Shown: in pieces, positions 8,474 to 16,542 of the stretch | Position numbering within the stretch: position 1 is the first letter of the stretch | Layout of the letters: each line of letters opens with the position of its first letter | Source: Desulfomonile tiedjei | GTDB taxonomy: Bacteria > Desulfobacterota > Desulfomonilia > Desulfomonilales > Desulfomonilaceae | Direction of reading: 5' to 3' | Assembly: GCA_016212925.1 (NCBI GenBank) | Contig: JACRDF010000010.1 | Location: 62,001-126,000 of the forward strand | Length of the DNA stretch: 64,000 bases | Notes under the pieces: generated by a model | Seen by the model: only the letters and a program-made list of their open reading frames with translations | What the model was told of the DNA's origin: nothing | The model's database searches: none | Made by a program: the position numbers and the translations under genes

Positions 8474-8695
8474 ATGAAACTGGAAATTAGAGTCAAAAGG
8501 GTCTCACCGGATGAGGGGCTTATCGTGGACGAGAATGACAGGGAGTGGAGCATGGTTGAGGTAAGGCACGACAGTGGAGAGCCATACTGGCAAATTGAGA
8601 CAAAGGTGGAGGAACGGTTGATATACGGCACCTACGATGACGTTGTGATCCACGTCAAGAGTTGGACCGAAATAAGCCGGTATATGCAGAAATGA
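8474..8695 (+). CDS. Small hypothetical protein upstream of recombinase
   Basis: 73 residues, soluble, with beta-type alternation (MKLEIRVKRVSPDEGLIVDE, then ERLIYGTYDDVVIHVKSW). ATG is preceded by AAAGGAG at about 8 bases. A promoter-like pair lies upstream and the gene sits directly before the serine recombinase in the same direction. It may be an excision or control factor for the element, but only position suggests this; the family is unknown. Confidence 0.55.
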   Translation: MKLEIRVKRVSPDEGLIVDENDREWSMVEVRHDSGEPYWQIETKVEERLIYGTYDDVVIHVKSWTEISRYMQK

Positions 8696-8740
8696 CTATT
8701 CTCCAGCTTTCAGAGAGGCGTGGCACGATCTAACTATGAT

Positions 8741-8757
8741 TCCTATTTATGATAGGA
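8741..8757. repeat. Perfect 6-bp inverted repeat before the recombinase
   Basis: TCCTAT and ATAGGA separated by five bases. The 10-mer CGATCAAGAA follows at about 8758 and again at about 8813 as direct repeats. Together these could be recombinase subsites or a weak transcription stop after the small gene; no T-run follows. Confidence 0.35.
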
Positions 8758-8794
8758 CGATCAAGAAAAGTTATGTCAATTTCCAAAACCCAGC

Positions 8795-8823
8795 TTGACA
8801 AGCCAGGTTTGTCGATCAAGAAT
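8795..8823 (+). promoter_or_regulatory. Possible recombinase promoter
   Basis: A perfect TTGACA (8795-8800), 17-base spacer and AAGAAT (8818-8823) stand just before the recombinase. Transcription would start almost on the Shine-Dalgarno sequence (AAAGGAG, about 8827-8833), which is unusually close and lowers confidence. Confidence 0.3.
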
Positions 8824-8840
8824 GCGAAAGGAGTCTTGTT

Positions 8841-9548
8841 ATGAAAGCGGTAGGATACATAAGAGTTTCCACAGACGAGCAGGTCAGAGACGGCGTGAGT
8901 CTGGACATGCAAGCCCACAAGATACGTCAGTACGCTGAACTCCACGATATGGACCTTGTGGACATAATTGCTGACGAGGGCATTAGTGGCAAGTCCATTG
9001 ACATCAGACCTGGAGTGCAGAAGGTCTTGCAAATGGTTAGGACCAAGAGTGTTGGTGCAGTTATCATTTTCAAACTTGACCGCTTGGCAAGGAACACACG
9101 TGAGGCTCTGGACATGGCAGAGTTGATGAAACGTAAGCAAGTAGGCCTACACTCAATAACAGAGAAACTGGACACTGAGAGTGCGATTGGTGAATTTTTC
9201 TTCACCTTAATGGCAAGTCTGGCACAAATGGAGCGCAAGTTGATTGGAGAGAGGACTAAGGCTGCGCTGCAACGCAAGAGAGAGAAAGGCGAGAAGACTG
9301 GGGGCAGGACTCCTTATGGCTACAGAAAGATCGAGAAGGGCCTGAACAGCAATGGTCAAACGATCTATGGTCTGGAGCCTGAACCCAAGGAGCAGAAGGT
9401 TATAGACAGGATGAGACAGTTGAGACGCGGCGACCACACTATCCACTCTATCATCAATATTCTGGAGACTGAGGGTGTCAGTGCTCGTGAGGGTAGATGG
9501 TCCACGGCATTGGTTCATAGCCTCACTCAGACTGCTAACGTGGCTTAA
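8841..9548 (+). CDS. Serine recombinase (resolvase/invertase family)
   Basis: 235-residue site-specific recombinase that cuts DNA through a serine-5'-phosphate link. The catalytic domain is complete: YIRVSTDEQ places the nucleophile at Ser10 with Arg8 beside it, FKLDRLAR near 74-81 carries the second Arg set, and the long E-helix region (FTLMASLAQMERKLIGERT) follows. After residue about 150 comes GGRTPYGYR, the start of the recombinase (DNA-binding) domain, which is short; the zinc-ribbon and coiled coil of large serine integrases are missing. ATG follows AAAGGAG. It probably mobilises the prophage-like element or inverts or resolves a segment of it. Codon style matches the phage genes to the right. 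Confidence 0.9.
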   Translation: MKAVGYIRVSTDEQVRDGVSLDMQAHKIRQYAELHDMDLVDIIADEGISGKSIDIRPGVQKVLQMVRTKSVGAVIIFKLDRLARNTREALDMAELMKRKQVGLHSITEKLDTESAIGEFFFTLMASLAQMERKLIGERTKAALQRKREKGEKTGGRTPYGYRKIEKGLNSNGQTIYGLEPEPKEQKVIDRMRQLRRGDHTIHSIINILETEGVSAREGRWSTALVHSLTQTANVA

Positions 9549-9965
9549 CCAGGTCAACGACACCACACACTCTGTCTCTGAACAGAGGTTACTGCCCATA
9601 GAGCAGAGAATCCAACAGCGTGCGAATGGTTAAGCCGAGGTGTCCAGAGACTTGAGTCCCACAAATCCTGGCGAGGAGGGCTGGTTAAAAGGCCACGCTA
9701 TGGCTCAAAAATTTCCACCAAAAATTTCTAAACCAGCCCTTTATTCCCTGAGTCTCTGAACTCAGGCTCCAATGAGAAAAGAACCTCCATGAGATATTAC
9801 GAGGGCTACACAGCAGATGGCACCGAGAGAGGTGGTGAAACGGTTTCACCACCTCGCGGTGTTATATCACTCACAACACTCAGTAGGTTGTAAGGCAATG
9901 ACAGATCTCCAGTGTGGCAGTTCAAAGGAAAACCAAGAAACGCATCTCTAACTAAGGAGGGGGTC
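9549..9965. other. Structured intergenic region after the recombinase
   Basis: No gene in 9549-9965. It contains a long-range inverted repeat (AGGGCTGGTT at 9677-9686, AACCAGCCCT at 9731-9740) enclosing a small GCCA/TGGC hairpin and two AAAAATTTC direct repeats, then the perfect palindrome at 9829-9855. Location next to the recombinase makes it a reasonable place for its recombination site. A GGAGGGGG Shine-Dalgarno sequence at the end serves the gene at 9966. Confidence 0.4.
9827..9855. repeat. Perfect palindrome, copy 1 (second copy at 44391)
   Basis: Arms GAGGTGGTGAAAC (9829-9841) and GTTTCACCACCTC (9843-9855) flank a single G. The 27 bases 9827-9853 recur exactly at 44391-44417. No U-tract follows, so it is not a standard terminator. 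It could be an operator for a dimeric regulator or a recombination or processing site. Both copies precede genes for small membrane proteins. Confidence 0.8.
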
Positions 9966-10295
9966 ATGATAATAGTTTTTCTATTTCTAATGGTGGTTGG
10001 AGCCATGTTCCTCTATGTGATCTGCATGGATTCTCCGCGAGCACGGCGTATCGTTCAGATCGTAGTGGGGTCTGTTTTCTTGCTCTCAGGTATCTTCGCT
10101 CTCACGTCTCCCACCGTTCCGAAATCTAATGGGACAGACCTATTCTTGTCGCTCCTTTTCACTATTGGCTTGCCTGCTCTGCTTTTCCTCTGGCCCTATA
10201 TCAATTGGGGCTCGGAATCAAAGTCGAGCCCCGTCCAGCAGACCGGTGGGCAGGTAGCAGAGTGGAACATAAGAAAAAATAGCCCTATGACTTGA
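9966..10295 (+). CDS. Small membrane protein
   Basis: 109 residues from ATG at 9966, chosen because AAGGAGGGGG stands just upstream; the frame is open further to 9912. Three membrane helices are visible (about 1-20, 31-48, 59-77) followed by a polar tail with no motif. It follows the perfect palindrome. No family is recognised; small membrane proteins in such cargo regions can be holin-like, immunity or superinfection-exclusion proteins, but nothing here decides between them. Confidence 0.6.
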   Translation: MIIVFLFLMVVGAMFLYVICMDSPRARRIVQIVVGSVFLLSGIFALTSPTVPKSNGTDLFLSLLFTIGLPALLFLWPYINWGSESKSSPVQQTGGQVAEWNIRKNSPMT

Positions 10296-10338
10296 CAACG
10301 CCAAAAAATAGGATAGTCATCATATACAGGTTGGCTCT

Positions 10339-10434
10339 CCAGGGACTTTAGAGAGGCACTCTACATGCGAGGACGACTTCCCTGGAAGGTCTGTGGGTAA
10401 GCGCATCGTGTAGCCGATGGTGTTGCTGCCCACA
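10339..10434 (+). other. Possible structured RNA or regulatory leader
   Basis: The 319-base gap 10296-10614 holds no gene but has consecutive pairable segments: CCAGGGA (10339-10345) with TCCCTGG (10379-10385), then TGTGGG (10392-10397) with CCCACA (10429-10434), the latter enclosing CATCG (10404-10408) and CGATG (10415-10419). The nested pairing suggests a folded RNA, perhaps a leader for the gene at 10615. Pairing was found by eye; strand is assumed. Confidence 0.3.
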
Positions 10435-10614
10435 TATCCTAAGCACTGAAAGGAGCCATATCATCAGAATCTTTTCACTCTCGGCGTGTTGTTGAATCGG
10501 AGAAATGGCCAATTATATTGATTCGGGTTAGAGTTTCATTTTGCCGGAAACAACTTGAAAAACTCATAAATCCACACTAATCTGAAATCCACGAGTTTAC
10601 CAGACGGAGGAGTT

Positions 10615-11277
10615 ATGGGTACTTCATGGTACACACACATTATTGGAGTAGTGATCGGTGCAGCAGTCGGCGCGGTAGTTGGAGCAGTGTCGGTCTTCTT
10701 GCTTTCACACGTGCGCAGCGAAATTGAGAAGCATCGGAATCATCTGGCATTCCGCAGGATTCTGAAAAGCGAAATCGATGAAGTGACCTTGCGATTGATG
10801 CACCATAGAAATATATGTGTAAAATGCATGAATGACATAACTGAAAGGCGGTTGCACCCTCAGTCTCTTGGGCATCAGCTACACAAAATGCTGATCTATT
10901 CTAGCGAATATCCCACAGCGATGTTTAGCGGCAATCTGGACAAACTCACATATTTCCCTGGCACAATGGTTCAGAGTTTGGTTTCATTTTACGCAAAGGT
11001 TGAGGAATGCCGGAGTCGGATGGCTGACTTGAAGAGGGAAAATCCCCCAGATAGATATGTCTCTCCTAAACTATTGCCCGCAGGACCCGTAACAGGACAT
11101 CCTGATTTGCTCAGGAAGGCTGACTTGCTACTCACCTCGGCTGTTCAAAAAGGAGAAGCTCTCAGGAAGGAATTTGACAAGGACATTGACCAAGAATGGA
11201 ATTTTGGGGATATACTCAAAATTTTGAAAAAGGATGCACTCAATATCTTGAAAAAACCTTTTAAGACATCTTCGTAG
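10615..11277 (+). CDS. Membrane-anchored hypothetical protein
   Basis: 220 residues. The start ATG follows CGGAGGAG. One N-terminal membrane helix (about 8-31) is rich in Gly/Ala with small-residue spacing (GVVIGAAVGAVVGAVSVFLL), followed by a helical, basic cytosolic-type domain with three His/Cys-rich spots (MHHRNICVKCM near 62-72). The C-terminal about 40 residues are Lys-rich. It lies alone between noncoding stretches. No family recognised. Confidence 0.65.
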   Translation: MGTSWYTHIIGVVIGAAVGAVVGAVSVFLLSHVRSEIEKHRNHLAFRRILKSEIDEVTLRLMHHRNICVKCMNDITERRLHPQSLGHQLHKMLIYSSEYPTAMFSGNLDKLTYFPGTMVQSLVSFYAKVEECRSRMADLKRENPPDRYVSPKLLPAGPVTGHPDLLRKADLLLTSAVQKGEALRKEFDKDIDQEWNFGDILKILKKDALNILKKPFKTSS

Positions 11278-11340
11278 GTCGCCCGCAATAAATTCCTGAT
11301 TCCTATGTCGCGAACTCCATCAGCTTAGGACACATCGCCA

Positions 11341-12012
11341 ATGGGCTCACTGAGAGACCTCAACAAGAGAAACTACAAGATCCTTTATCCTCACGAGCAA
11401 GACGAACTATTTGACGCTCTCGCCGAGGCAGTAGAGAGCGAAGACTTTAGCGCAGTGTCCCACCTTCTGCCTAAGATGGACCTGAACGACCAGCAGGGAC
11501 TTCTTCTTATCCTGGCAATAGATCAGAACAAACTAAGGTCTATCGAATGGCTCGTGGAGCATGGGGCAGATATTAACATTCTCTTCCAAGACGAAGACAG
11601 CGAGTGGGACACAAACTCCTATATTTTGTTTGAACGTTACACCCCGCTTGCAAGGGCCATTCACTTCTATAACGTTGAACTTGTCAGGGCACTGATAGAC
11701 CTTGGGGCTGACGTTAATGGGGCTATAGCAGGGGACACAGCGTTGCAGCGCGCCCTCCACCACTTTAGGTCAGAAGACATGGGTGAGTTTAGCGACGCAG
11801 ATCCAAGAATAGTGACCATTGTAGAGATGTTGGTGGGGGCCGGTGCCGATGTTCAGGCAAGGCTTTTCTGGTTCCCGTGGGGCACAGGCTTGTCGCCTCA
11901 AACTCCCCTTGAGATGATTCAGTGTGTCGTTGACAATCTTGAACCTTGTCAGTCCAGACACGTCGCGGCACAGATACTGAAGATATTGAAAGGTGCCGAG
12001 AAAAAGGCTTGA
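11341..12012 (+). CDS. Ankyrin-repeat protein
   Basis: 223 residues with ankyrin repeats, which are helical protein-binding modules. Typical repeat ends are visible: SIEWLVEHGADINILF (about 67-82), TPLARAIHFYNVELVRALIDLGADVNGAI (about 100-128), and VEMLVGAGADVQARL (about 161-175); TPLEMI starts a further partial repeat. No signal peptide, membrane segment or enzyme motif. It probably binds another protein, as an immunity or adaptor protein might; the partner is unknown. Confidence 0.85.
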   Translation: MGSLRDLNKRNYKILYPHEQDELFDALAEAVESEDFSAVSHLLPKMDLNDQQGLLLILAIDQNKLRSIEWLVEHGADINILFQDEDSEWDTNSYILFERYTPLARAIHFYNVELVRALIDLGADVNGAIAGDTALQRALHHFRSEDMGEFSDADPRIVTIVEMLVGAGADVQARLFWFPWGTGLSPQTPLEMIQCVVDNLEPCQSRHVAAQILKILKGAEKKA

Positions 12013-12089
12013 AAAGTCCCCACCTCATAGATTAAGATTTGACAGGGTTCCCGTTTCATAACCACAAAAGCTTACGTCCGGGGGGAATG

Positions 12090-12317
12090 ATGCGACGGCT
12101 CGTAACACTGGTCATAATCTTTGTCTTGGCTCTGCCTTTATCAGCAATGGCAGATTTCTGGGCCTCAAGACAATCCAACAAATACCACCATCCGAGTTGC
12201 GTCTGGGCTAAGCGTATCAAGGCAGCTAACTTAGTCGTGTTTAAGACCCCCGCCGAGGCGGTAAGAGCGGGCTATCTACCTTGCAACGTGTGCAAACCGC
12301 CTGTGCCTCGACGGTGA
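12090..12317 (+). CDS. Exported small protein with Ada-type zinc-binding fold
   Basis: 75 residues from ATG at 12090 (another ATG is at 12087; GGGGGGA lies immediately upstream). A signal peptide (RRLVTLVIIFVLALPLSAMA) is followed by a compact domain with the pattern SKYHHPSC, AxRI, then AGYLPCNVCKP. This is the layout of the Ada metal-binding domain, whose Cys residues bind zinc, and small exported versions of it are common next to nuclease genes. No catalytic part is present. The role outside the cytoplasm is unclear. Confidence 0.75.
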   Translation: MRRLVTLVIIFVLALPLSAMADFWASRQSNKYHHPSCVWAKRIKAANLVVFKTPAEAVRAGYLPCNVCKPPVPRR

Positions 12318-12389
12318 ATCACCAATTTTCTGACAGCCAGTTTTTGAACCGTTGACGATGACGGGTTATCCAAGGAGGGGGTTGCAGAA

Positions 12390-13205
12390 GTGGAAACTCG
12401 CGACAGACATTCGGGCATGTCATTGTTGCGCGACATGGCGGAGATAGGCATTGTTGTTCTCCTCAGTTGCTTCTTGATATCTTGCGGCCAAGAACCACCA
12501 AAGATTGGACCGGATCGTCCCCCTACAGTCCCAACGCTCCCCACGACAGTCCCCACGATTTCTGCAACAGTCCCCACAGTTCCGACGTTCCCAACATTCC
12601 CAATGTTCCATAGCGCCCTTCCAACTCGGCCCCATGTTCGTCCTGAGTCCATAGAGTCTCTGGATGAGATGGTCAAAGGACTGGACTGGGGACAGATTGC
12701 CTTCAACACCCCGAAACAGATGGAACTAGACGAAACAACTCAGATAGAGCTTTTGCTAAGCCTCACCAAACCAATTGAGGATCTAAAACGAGATGTTAAG
12801 GCAGCAGGTGAAAAAGAAGGCTATCCAGTTCGGGTCTCAGATTACATGGAGGCACGCTTAACAGGACCAGGATTTCAGATCACGGCCACGACCCCTGAGC
12901 AACAGGTCATCAGCTCTCTTGAGACTCCTGTCTGGAAATGGGACGTCAAGGCTATTAGACCAGGAATGCAAGCATTACACCTGACTTTATCGGCTATCCT
13001 GGCAGTCGGTGGTCAGAACCGCTTGTTAGTTGTCAGGACATTCGACCGGCAACTGGAAATCCGAGTGTCTGTGGCCGACCGAGTCACCTCGTTTGTGGGG
13101 GAAAATTGGCAGTGGTTGTGGGCCGCAGTCCTAGTCCCGGTCGCCACAGCGGTCTGGGCTTGGTGGAAACGTCGCAAGAAATCCAAAAAGAAAAAGCATA
13201 ACTAA
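12390..13205 (+). CDS. Lipoprotein with Pro/Thr repeat and C-terminal membrane anchor
   Basis: 271 residues from GTG at 12390, preceded by AAGGAGGGGG. A lipoprotein signal ends in LISC, placing the lipidated Cys at 32. Residues about 43-85 are a low-complexity Thr-Val-Pro linker (about ten TVPT-like units). A beta-rich domain follows (about 95-225), with SSLETPVWKWDVKAIRPG as its most distinctive segment; similar W-W-x-V-x-P domains occur in bacterial conflict-system proteins, but I cannot name it. A C-terminal helix (QWLWAAVLVPVATAVWAWW) plus KRRKKSKKKK forms a second anchor. Lipid at one end and a helix at the other would tie it across or along one membrane. Confidence 0.75.
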   Translation: METRDRHSGMSLLRDMAEIGIVVLLSCFLISCGQEPPKIGPDRPPTVPTLPTTVPTISATVPTVPTFPTFPMFHSALPTRPHVRPESIESLDEMVKGLDWGQIAFNTPKQMELDETTQIELLLSLTKPIEDLKRDVKAAGEKEGYPVRVSDYMEARLTGPGFQITATTPEQQVISSLETPVWKWDVKAIRPGMQALHLTLSAILAVGGQNRLLVVRTFDRQLEIRVSVADRVTSFVGENWQWLWAAVLVPVATAVWAWWKRRKKSKKKKHN

Positions 13206-13232
13206 CCGATCATTCAGTCAAGGGGGGGAACC

Positions 13233-14186
13233 ATGAAGCATAAGATGTTTCGCCTAACAAGTGCGGCTATCTTTCTTGTCGCGGCGTTTGCATTCTTTTT
13301 CTCTGCAAGCGCAGACATCGTTCTCACCTTACCAAACGAATTCATCGAGACTTACAAAAACCGAGCAACCATAGATACCGACTTCGTGATCTACTTCGCC
13401 CACAATAAACCCAAAAAACCGTCCCCGTCAAAACCATCCAATGATGGTGACATACACATCGCTGGGGTGCCTGAGAAACTTCAGATGCCTACGGTTGCCG
13501 AGTTGATGAATGCAGCGTCTCAGCCGAAGGCTTTGAAGCATGCCAATGAGATGAAGGGCACCGGCACACCCGTCCGTATTCAAGGTGTCTGGCGTTTCTG
13601 GCCCGAGCACGGGGGCGATGACCAATTCTTCCCAGGAATGGATCTTGATATTCAGAACACCAACCCGGACCACGTGTTCGAGATTCACCCCACAACAGAA
13701 ATAGGCGGGATAGAGACTCGAACGTCGTTTGCTCCAATTCCGGGATTTAGACCCAAGGACGCCTCAGACGCTTTTCAGCGCTACGAGAATGTCCGCGCAC
13801 GTATTACGCCTGGTGGAGACTCTACGTCCATTCGCATGGGCAGTGTCGGATACAACTACGTGAAGTTTAGAATTATGCTCCGTGAGGACCCAACTCACGA
13901 GTTGGAGGATGGCATCACGGTCTTTGCTGACGTGAAAGAGGTGGACGGGGAGACGATTGCTCGCAAGCGCAGAATGGTTTTCGTTGCGGGGACTGAGCCT
14001 GAGAAGGCTGTTAGAAATCTCAAAAAGGACCAGTGCATGCTGGTATTAGGAATGCCGCGGATCAACCTGTCCCTGGTCTCGTGGCGGGCCGGTCAAGCCG
14101 CAAACGATCCCGACGTGTTGTCCTGGAACCTGCCGTATGAGATGGTCATTGTTGGGTACTACGGTGATAACCGTTGTGAGCCGTGA
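13233..14186 (+). CDS. Exported hypothetical protein (WRFWPEHG motif)
   Basis: 317 residues. ATG follows AAGGGGGGGA. A signal peptide occupies residues 1-27 (AAIFLVAAFAFFFSASA). A proline/serine linker (KPKKPSPSKPSND) leads to a beta-type domain with GVWRFWPEHGG and, 25 residues later, NPDHVFEIHP, whose clustered His, Glu and Asp could bind a metal. The gene starts 27 bases after the lipoprotein gene, so they probably form an operon with it and possibly the Ada-like protein. Family not named; function unknown. Confidence 0.75.
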   Translation: MKHKMFRLTSAAIFLVAAFAFFFSASADIVLTLPNEFIETYKNRATIDTDFVIYFAHNKPKKPSPSKPSNDGDIHIAGVPEKLQMPTVAELMNAASQPKALKHANEMKGTGTPVRIQGVWRFWPEHGGDDQFFPGMDLDIQNTNPDHVFEIHPTTEIGGIETRTSFAPIPGFRPKDASDAFQRYENVRARITPGGDSTSIRMGSVGYNYVKFRIMLREDPTHELEDGITVFADVKEVDGETIARKRRMVFVAGTEPEKAVRNLKKDQCMLVLGMPRINLSLVSWRAGQAANDPDVLSWNLPYEMVIVGYYGDNRCEP

Positions 14187-14333
14187 ATGGGTTTGGCATA
14201 AACTTAGGTGGTGCCCCGGCGGTGATAAGGACGGAGACACGCCATTGGACACGGGCATGGTGTGCCGAAAATTTCATCGAGCCTTGCAGGATGTTATGTT
14301 GACATATTGATGTCGGTTAGTGGAGTGAAGGAC

Positions 14334-14960
14334 ATGAACTGGATTGCAAAATGGTTCCTTGGGATGGCTATAACCACGAACATAGCCAGTCTTGTTTACG
14401 TTTATTCCAATGCCCGAGAGTGGGAAGAATTACACGTGAAGTTTGCATTCGTTGCCTGTATGCTGATTTTCCTTCAATTTATAGTCCGTTATATTGCTAT
14501 TACGAATCGCTTCAAAACTGAAACAACTCGTTGGGCTTTGATCACTAGTGGTTTGATTGTGGCAATGAGCCTCATTTCCATACTCAACGTCCCGAATGGT
14601 GCTTCCTGGTTCCTATATTTTGGTTTGCTACTCATAGTAGCTCCTATCAAGACACAAACGTCCCGGCGCAGAATTATGGAGTCTGATAACCCCGATGCTG
14701 AACGTTTGATGCGGCTGCAAGAGTATATGATCTTTGAAGGAGGGTTCGGCTGCTTTATGCTCTTTATGTACGTGCTCAACGAGGCTCAACACAACTTGTA
14801 TGTCAGTGCGTATCTAGGGCCTTACGTCAATACGGAATCTATAACCTTTTTCGGCAGCCTTTTCGCCTTGTATTATGCACTGGTATCAACATCTGTTATT
14901 TTTGTTCGGATGGAAAAAGACCGATTCTTCATTGATCAACTAATAAAGGCGCAAGATTGA
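14334..14960 (+). CDS. Multi-pass membrane protein
   Basis: 208 residues from ATG at 14334 (AGTGGAGTG upstream); the frame is open to a GTG at 14262. Six hydrophobic helices are visible (starting near MNWIAKWFLGMAITT, FAFVACMLIFLQFIV, WALITSGLIVAMSLI, WFLYFGLLLIVAPI, GFGCFMLFMYVL, ITFFGSLFALYYALV). A charged cytosolic loop (TSRRRIMESDNPDAERLMRL) separates helices four and five. No recognised family. It ends 101 bases before the end of the oppositely oriented TIR/SEFIR gene. Confidence 0.65.
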   Translation: MNWIAKWFLGMAITTNIASLVYVYSNAREWEELHVKFAFVACMLIFLQFIVRYIAITNRFKTETTRWALITSGLIVAMSLISILNVPNGASWFLYFGLLLIVAPIKTQTSRRRIMESDNPDAERLMRLQEYMIFEGGFGCFMLFMYVLNEAQHNLYVSAYLGPYVNTESITFFGSLFALYYALVSTSVIFVRMEKDRFFIDQLIKAQD

Positions 14961-15061
14961 AGTATCACTTAACCAAGCCTTATGAAAGTCAGAGGCTTAG
15001 GAGTCGGGGGCAAGGGAATATATCGTCACTCCTAATACTCGTGGTGCTGCATGAATGTCGC

Positions 15062-16504
15062 TCACCGCTGAGTGGCAAGCCGTTCAAAATTCATCCACTC
15101 TTTTACACGACTTGGCATGTGTCGCCATTGCGGAAGGTCTAGCTTCTTAGTCTCATAGGCAGCAAGCAGCGGCACAATCTCTTCCCTGTTATCAATTCCT
15201 ATGACAGCCCCGAATTTGCTAAAATATGCAGCCGATTCGGATCGAGCAAACAATCTAAAGGGCGAACTCTTACCAACTTTGTAGAGTAAAATAGACGGCC
15301 ACCAAAGTTGAACCCCGTTCTGTCTGAGCACATCCAATCCAGCCCTGAGCAACAAGACAAAGTCCGCCTGCATGAGTTCGACCTTGTCAATCCCTGAACC
15401 AGCATTTCTTTCGAGCAGAAAATCAGCGTGCAGCGACGCTCGTTGCAACTGGAGACGCCTATTCCTTTCATCTAAGGACTCCAAATGTTGCCAGAACACC
15501 GGAAACCCGGTCATGGCCTCCCTGCCGTAGTCAGGCTCCGCCTCGTCCAAATACAGATTCTCAACGAGATATTTCACTGTCTCGAAACGTTCATACTTCA
15601 GAAAAGCCGCAATACAGTATAGAAAAAGCTCATGGATAATGAACTTGAAGTTGTCATAATCCCGCTCCGCCCAACGATTGGTTCCCGCCGGTGGATGGAG
15701 ATATGGAATCAGACTCTCGAAAAAGGCGTGAACCAGAGGAATGGACTCTTTGCTGTTTTCATAGCGGGCAAGGGTAAGAAAAATCTGTGCTATCTCGTTC
15801 CTGTGGGGAATGAAAAGTTCAATGCTCTCTACCACCTTATCGTCAATATTGCCCTGTGTGTCTGTTATCCTCAATTTCTCCAGGGCACTCGCCGTAGATT
15901 CAAAATATTCGCTCAAGGCACCCGATGCATATGGTTTTCCAGTGGTGATGGCGTCCAGGGCTCGCTTGAATTTAACGGACGTACCTAAGGACACCATGTC
16001 GGGCCGGTCCAGAAAAGATGGCTTTGTCCCGAGTTCTGGTTTTACGTGCAAAGGCTGATCATATACCCATCTGAGGAGTTCTTCAAAGCTCTCCGAGTAT
16101 TGTTCGGCATTGTGGAAATCAATATATCTGCGTGATTTGTAATATATAGGAAGATATGGTTTTCCTTCTTCGTCTACTTCAAGCAGCAAGGCTACGAATT
16201 TGGTCTGATCGGCTTTATCATAAACCTCTTTCGATATTATCTGTGTTTCAGTTCCTACCCCGCCCCTCCTCACGTCGGCCTTTTCAGCATAAAGCTTGTC
16301 GCAAACCATTACCACCTTTTGGACGTCCGGGTCAGTGACCATTTTTTCCATGAAGGCATAGGTGTCCTGCCCTTCTTTGAGATCCCACTTGTCCAAGATC
16401 ACGTCCACGCCCGACTCACGAAGCTCCGTTGACAATCGCAAAACCCATGCTTCATGGTCAGGGGAACTCCAGCTATATGACACGAACAATTTAGGATCTG
16501 CCAT
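15062..16504 (-). CDS. TIR/SEFIR-domain protein, probable stand-alone defence effector
   Basis: 480 residues. The first about 135 match the SEFIR/TIR fold: LFVSYSWSSPDHEAWVLRL, then VDVILDKWDLKEGQD and KVVMVCDKLYAEKADVRRG with GGVGTETQII, where the Glu is at the usual catalytic position. Bacterial SEFIR and TIR proteins can hydrolyse NAD during phage infection. The rest (about 140-480) is helical and unrecognised, probably the sensing part. Start ATG follows GGAGGGG. It is transcribed towards the membrane-protein gene and away from the double-HTH gene (38-base gap on the same strand). Confidence 0.85.
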   Translation of the reverse strand: MADPKLFVSYSWSSPDHEAWVLRLSTELRESGVDVILDKWDLKEGQDTYAFMEKMVTDPDVQKVVMVCDKLYAEKADVRRGGVGTETQIISKEVYDKADQTKFVALLLEVDEEGKPYLPIYYKSRRYIDFHNAEQYSESFEELLRWVYDQPLHVKPELGTKPSFLDRPDMVSLGTSVKFKRALDAITTGKPYASGALSEYFESTASALEKLRITDTQGNIDDKVVESIELFIPHRNEIAQIFLTLARYENSKESIPLVHAFFESLIPYLHPPAGTNRWAERDYDNFKFIIHELFLYCIAAFLKYERFETVKYLVENLYLDEAEPDYGREAMTGFPVFWQHLESLDERNRRLQLQRASLHADFLLERNAGSGIDKVELMQADFVLLLRAGLDVLRQNGVQLWWPSILLYKVGKSSPFRLFARSESAAYFSKFGAVIGIDNREEIVPLLAAYETKKLDLPQWRHMPSRVKEWMNFERLATQR

Positions 16505-16542
16505 GATACTTGCCCCTCCCCTCCATCAGTTAGCAAACTTAG

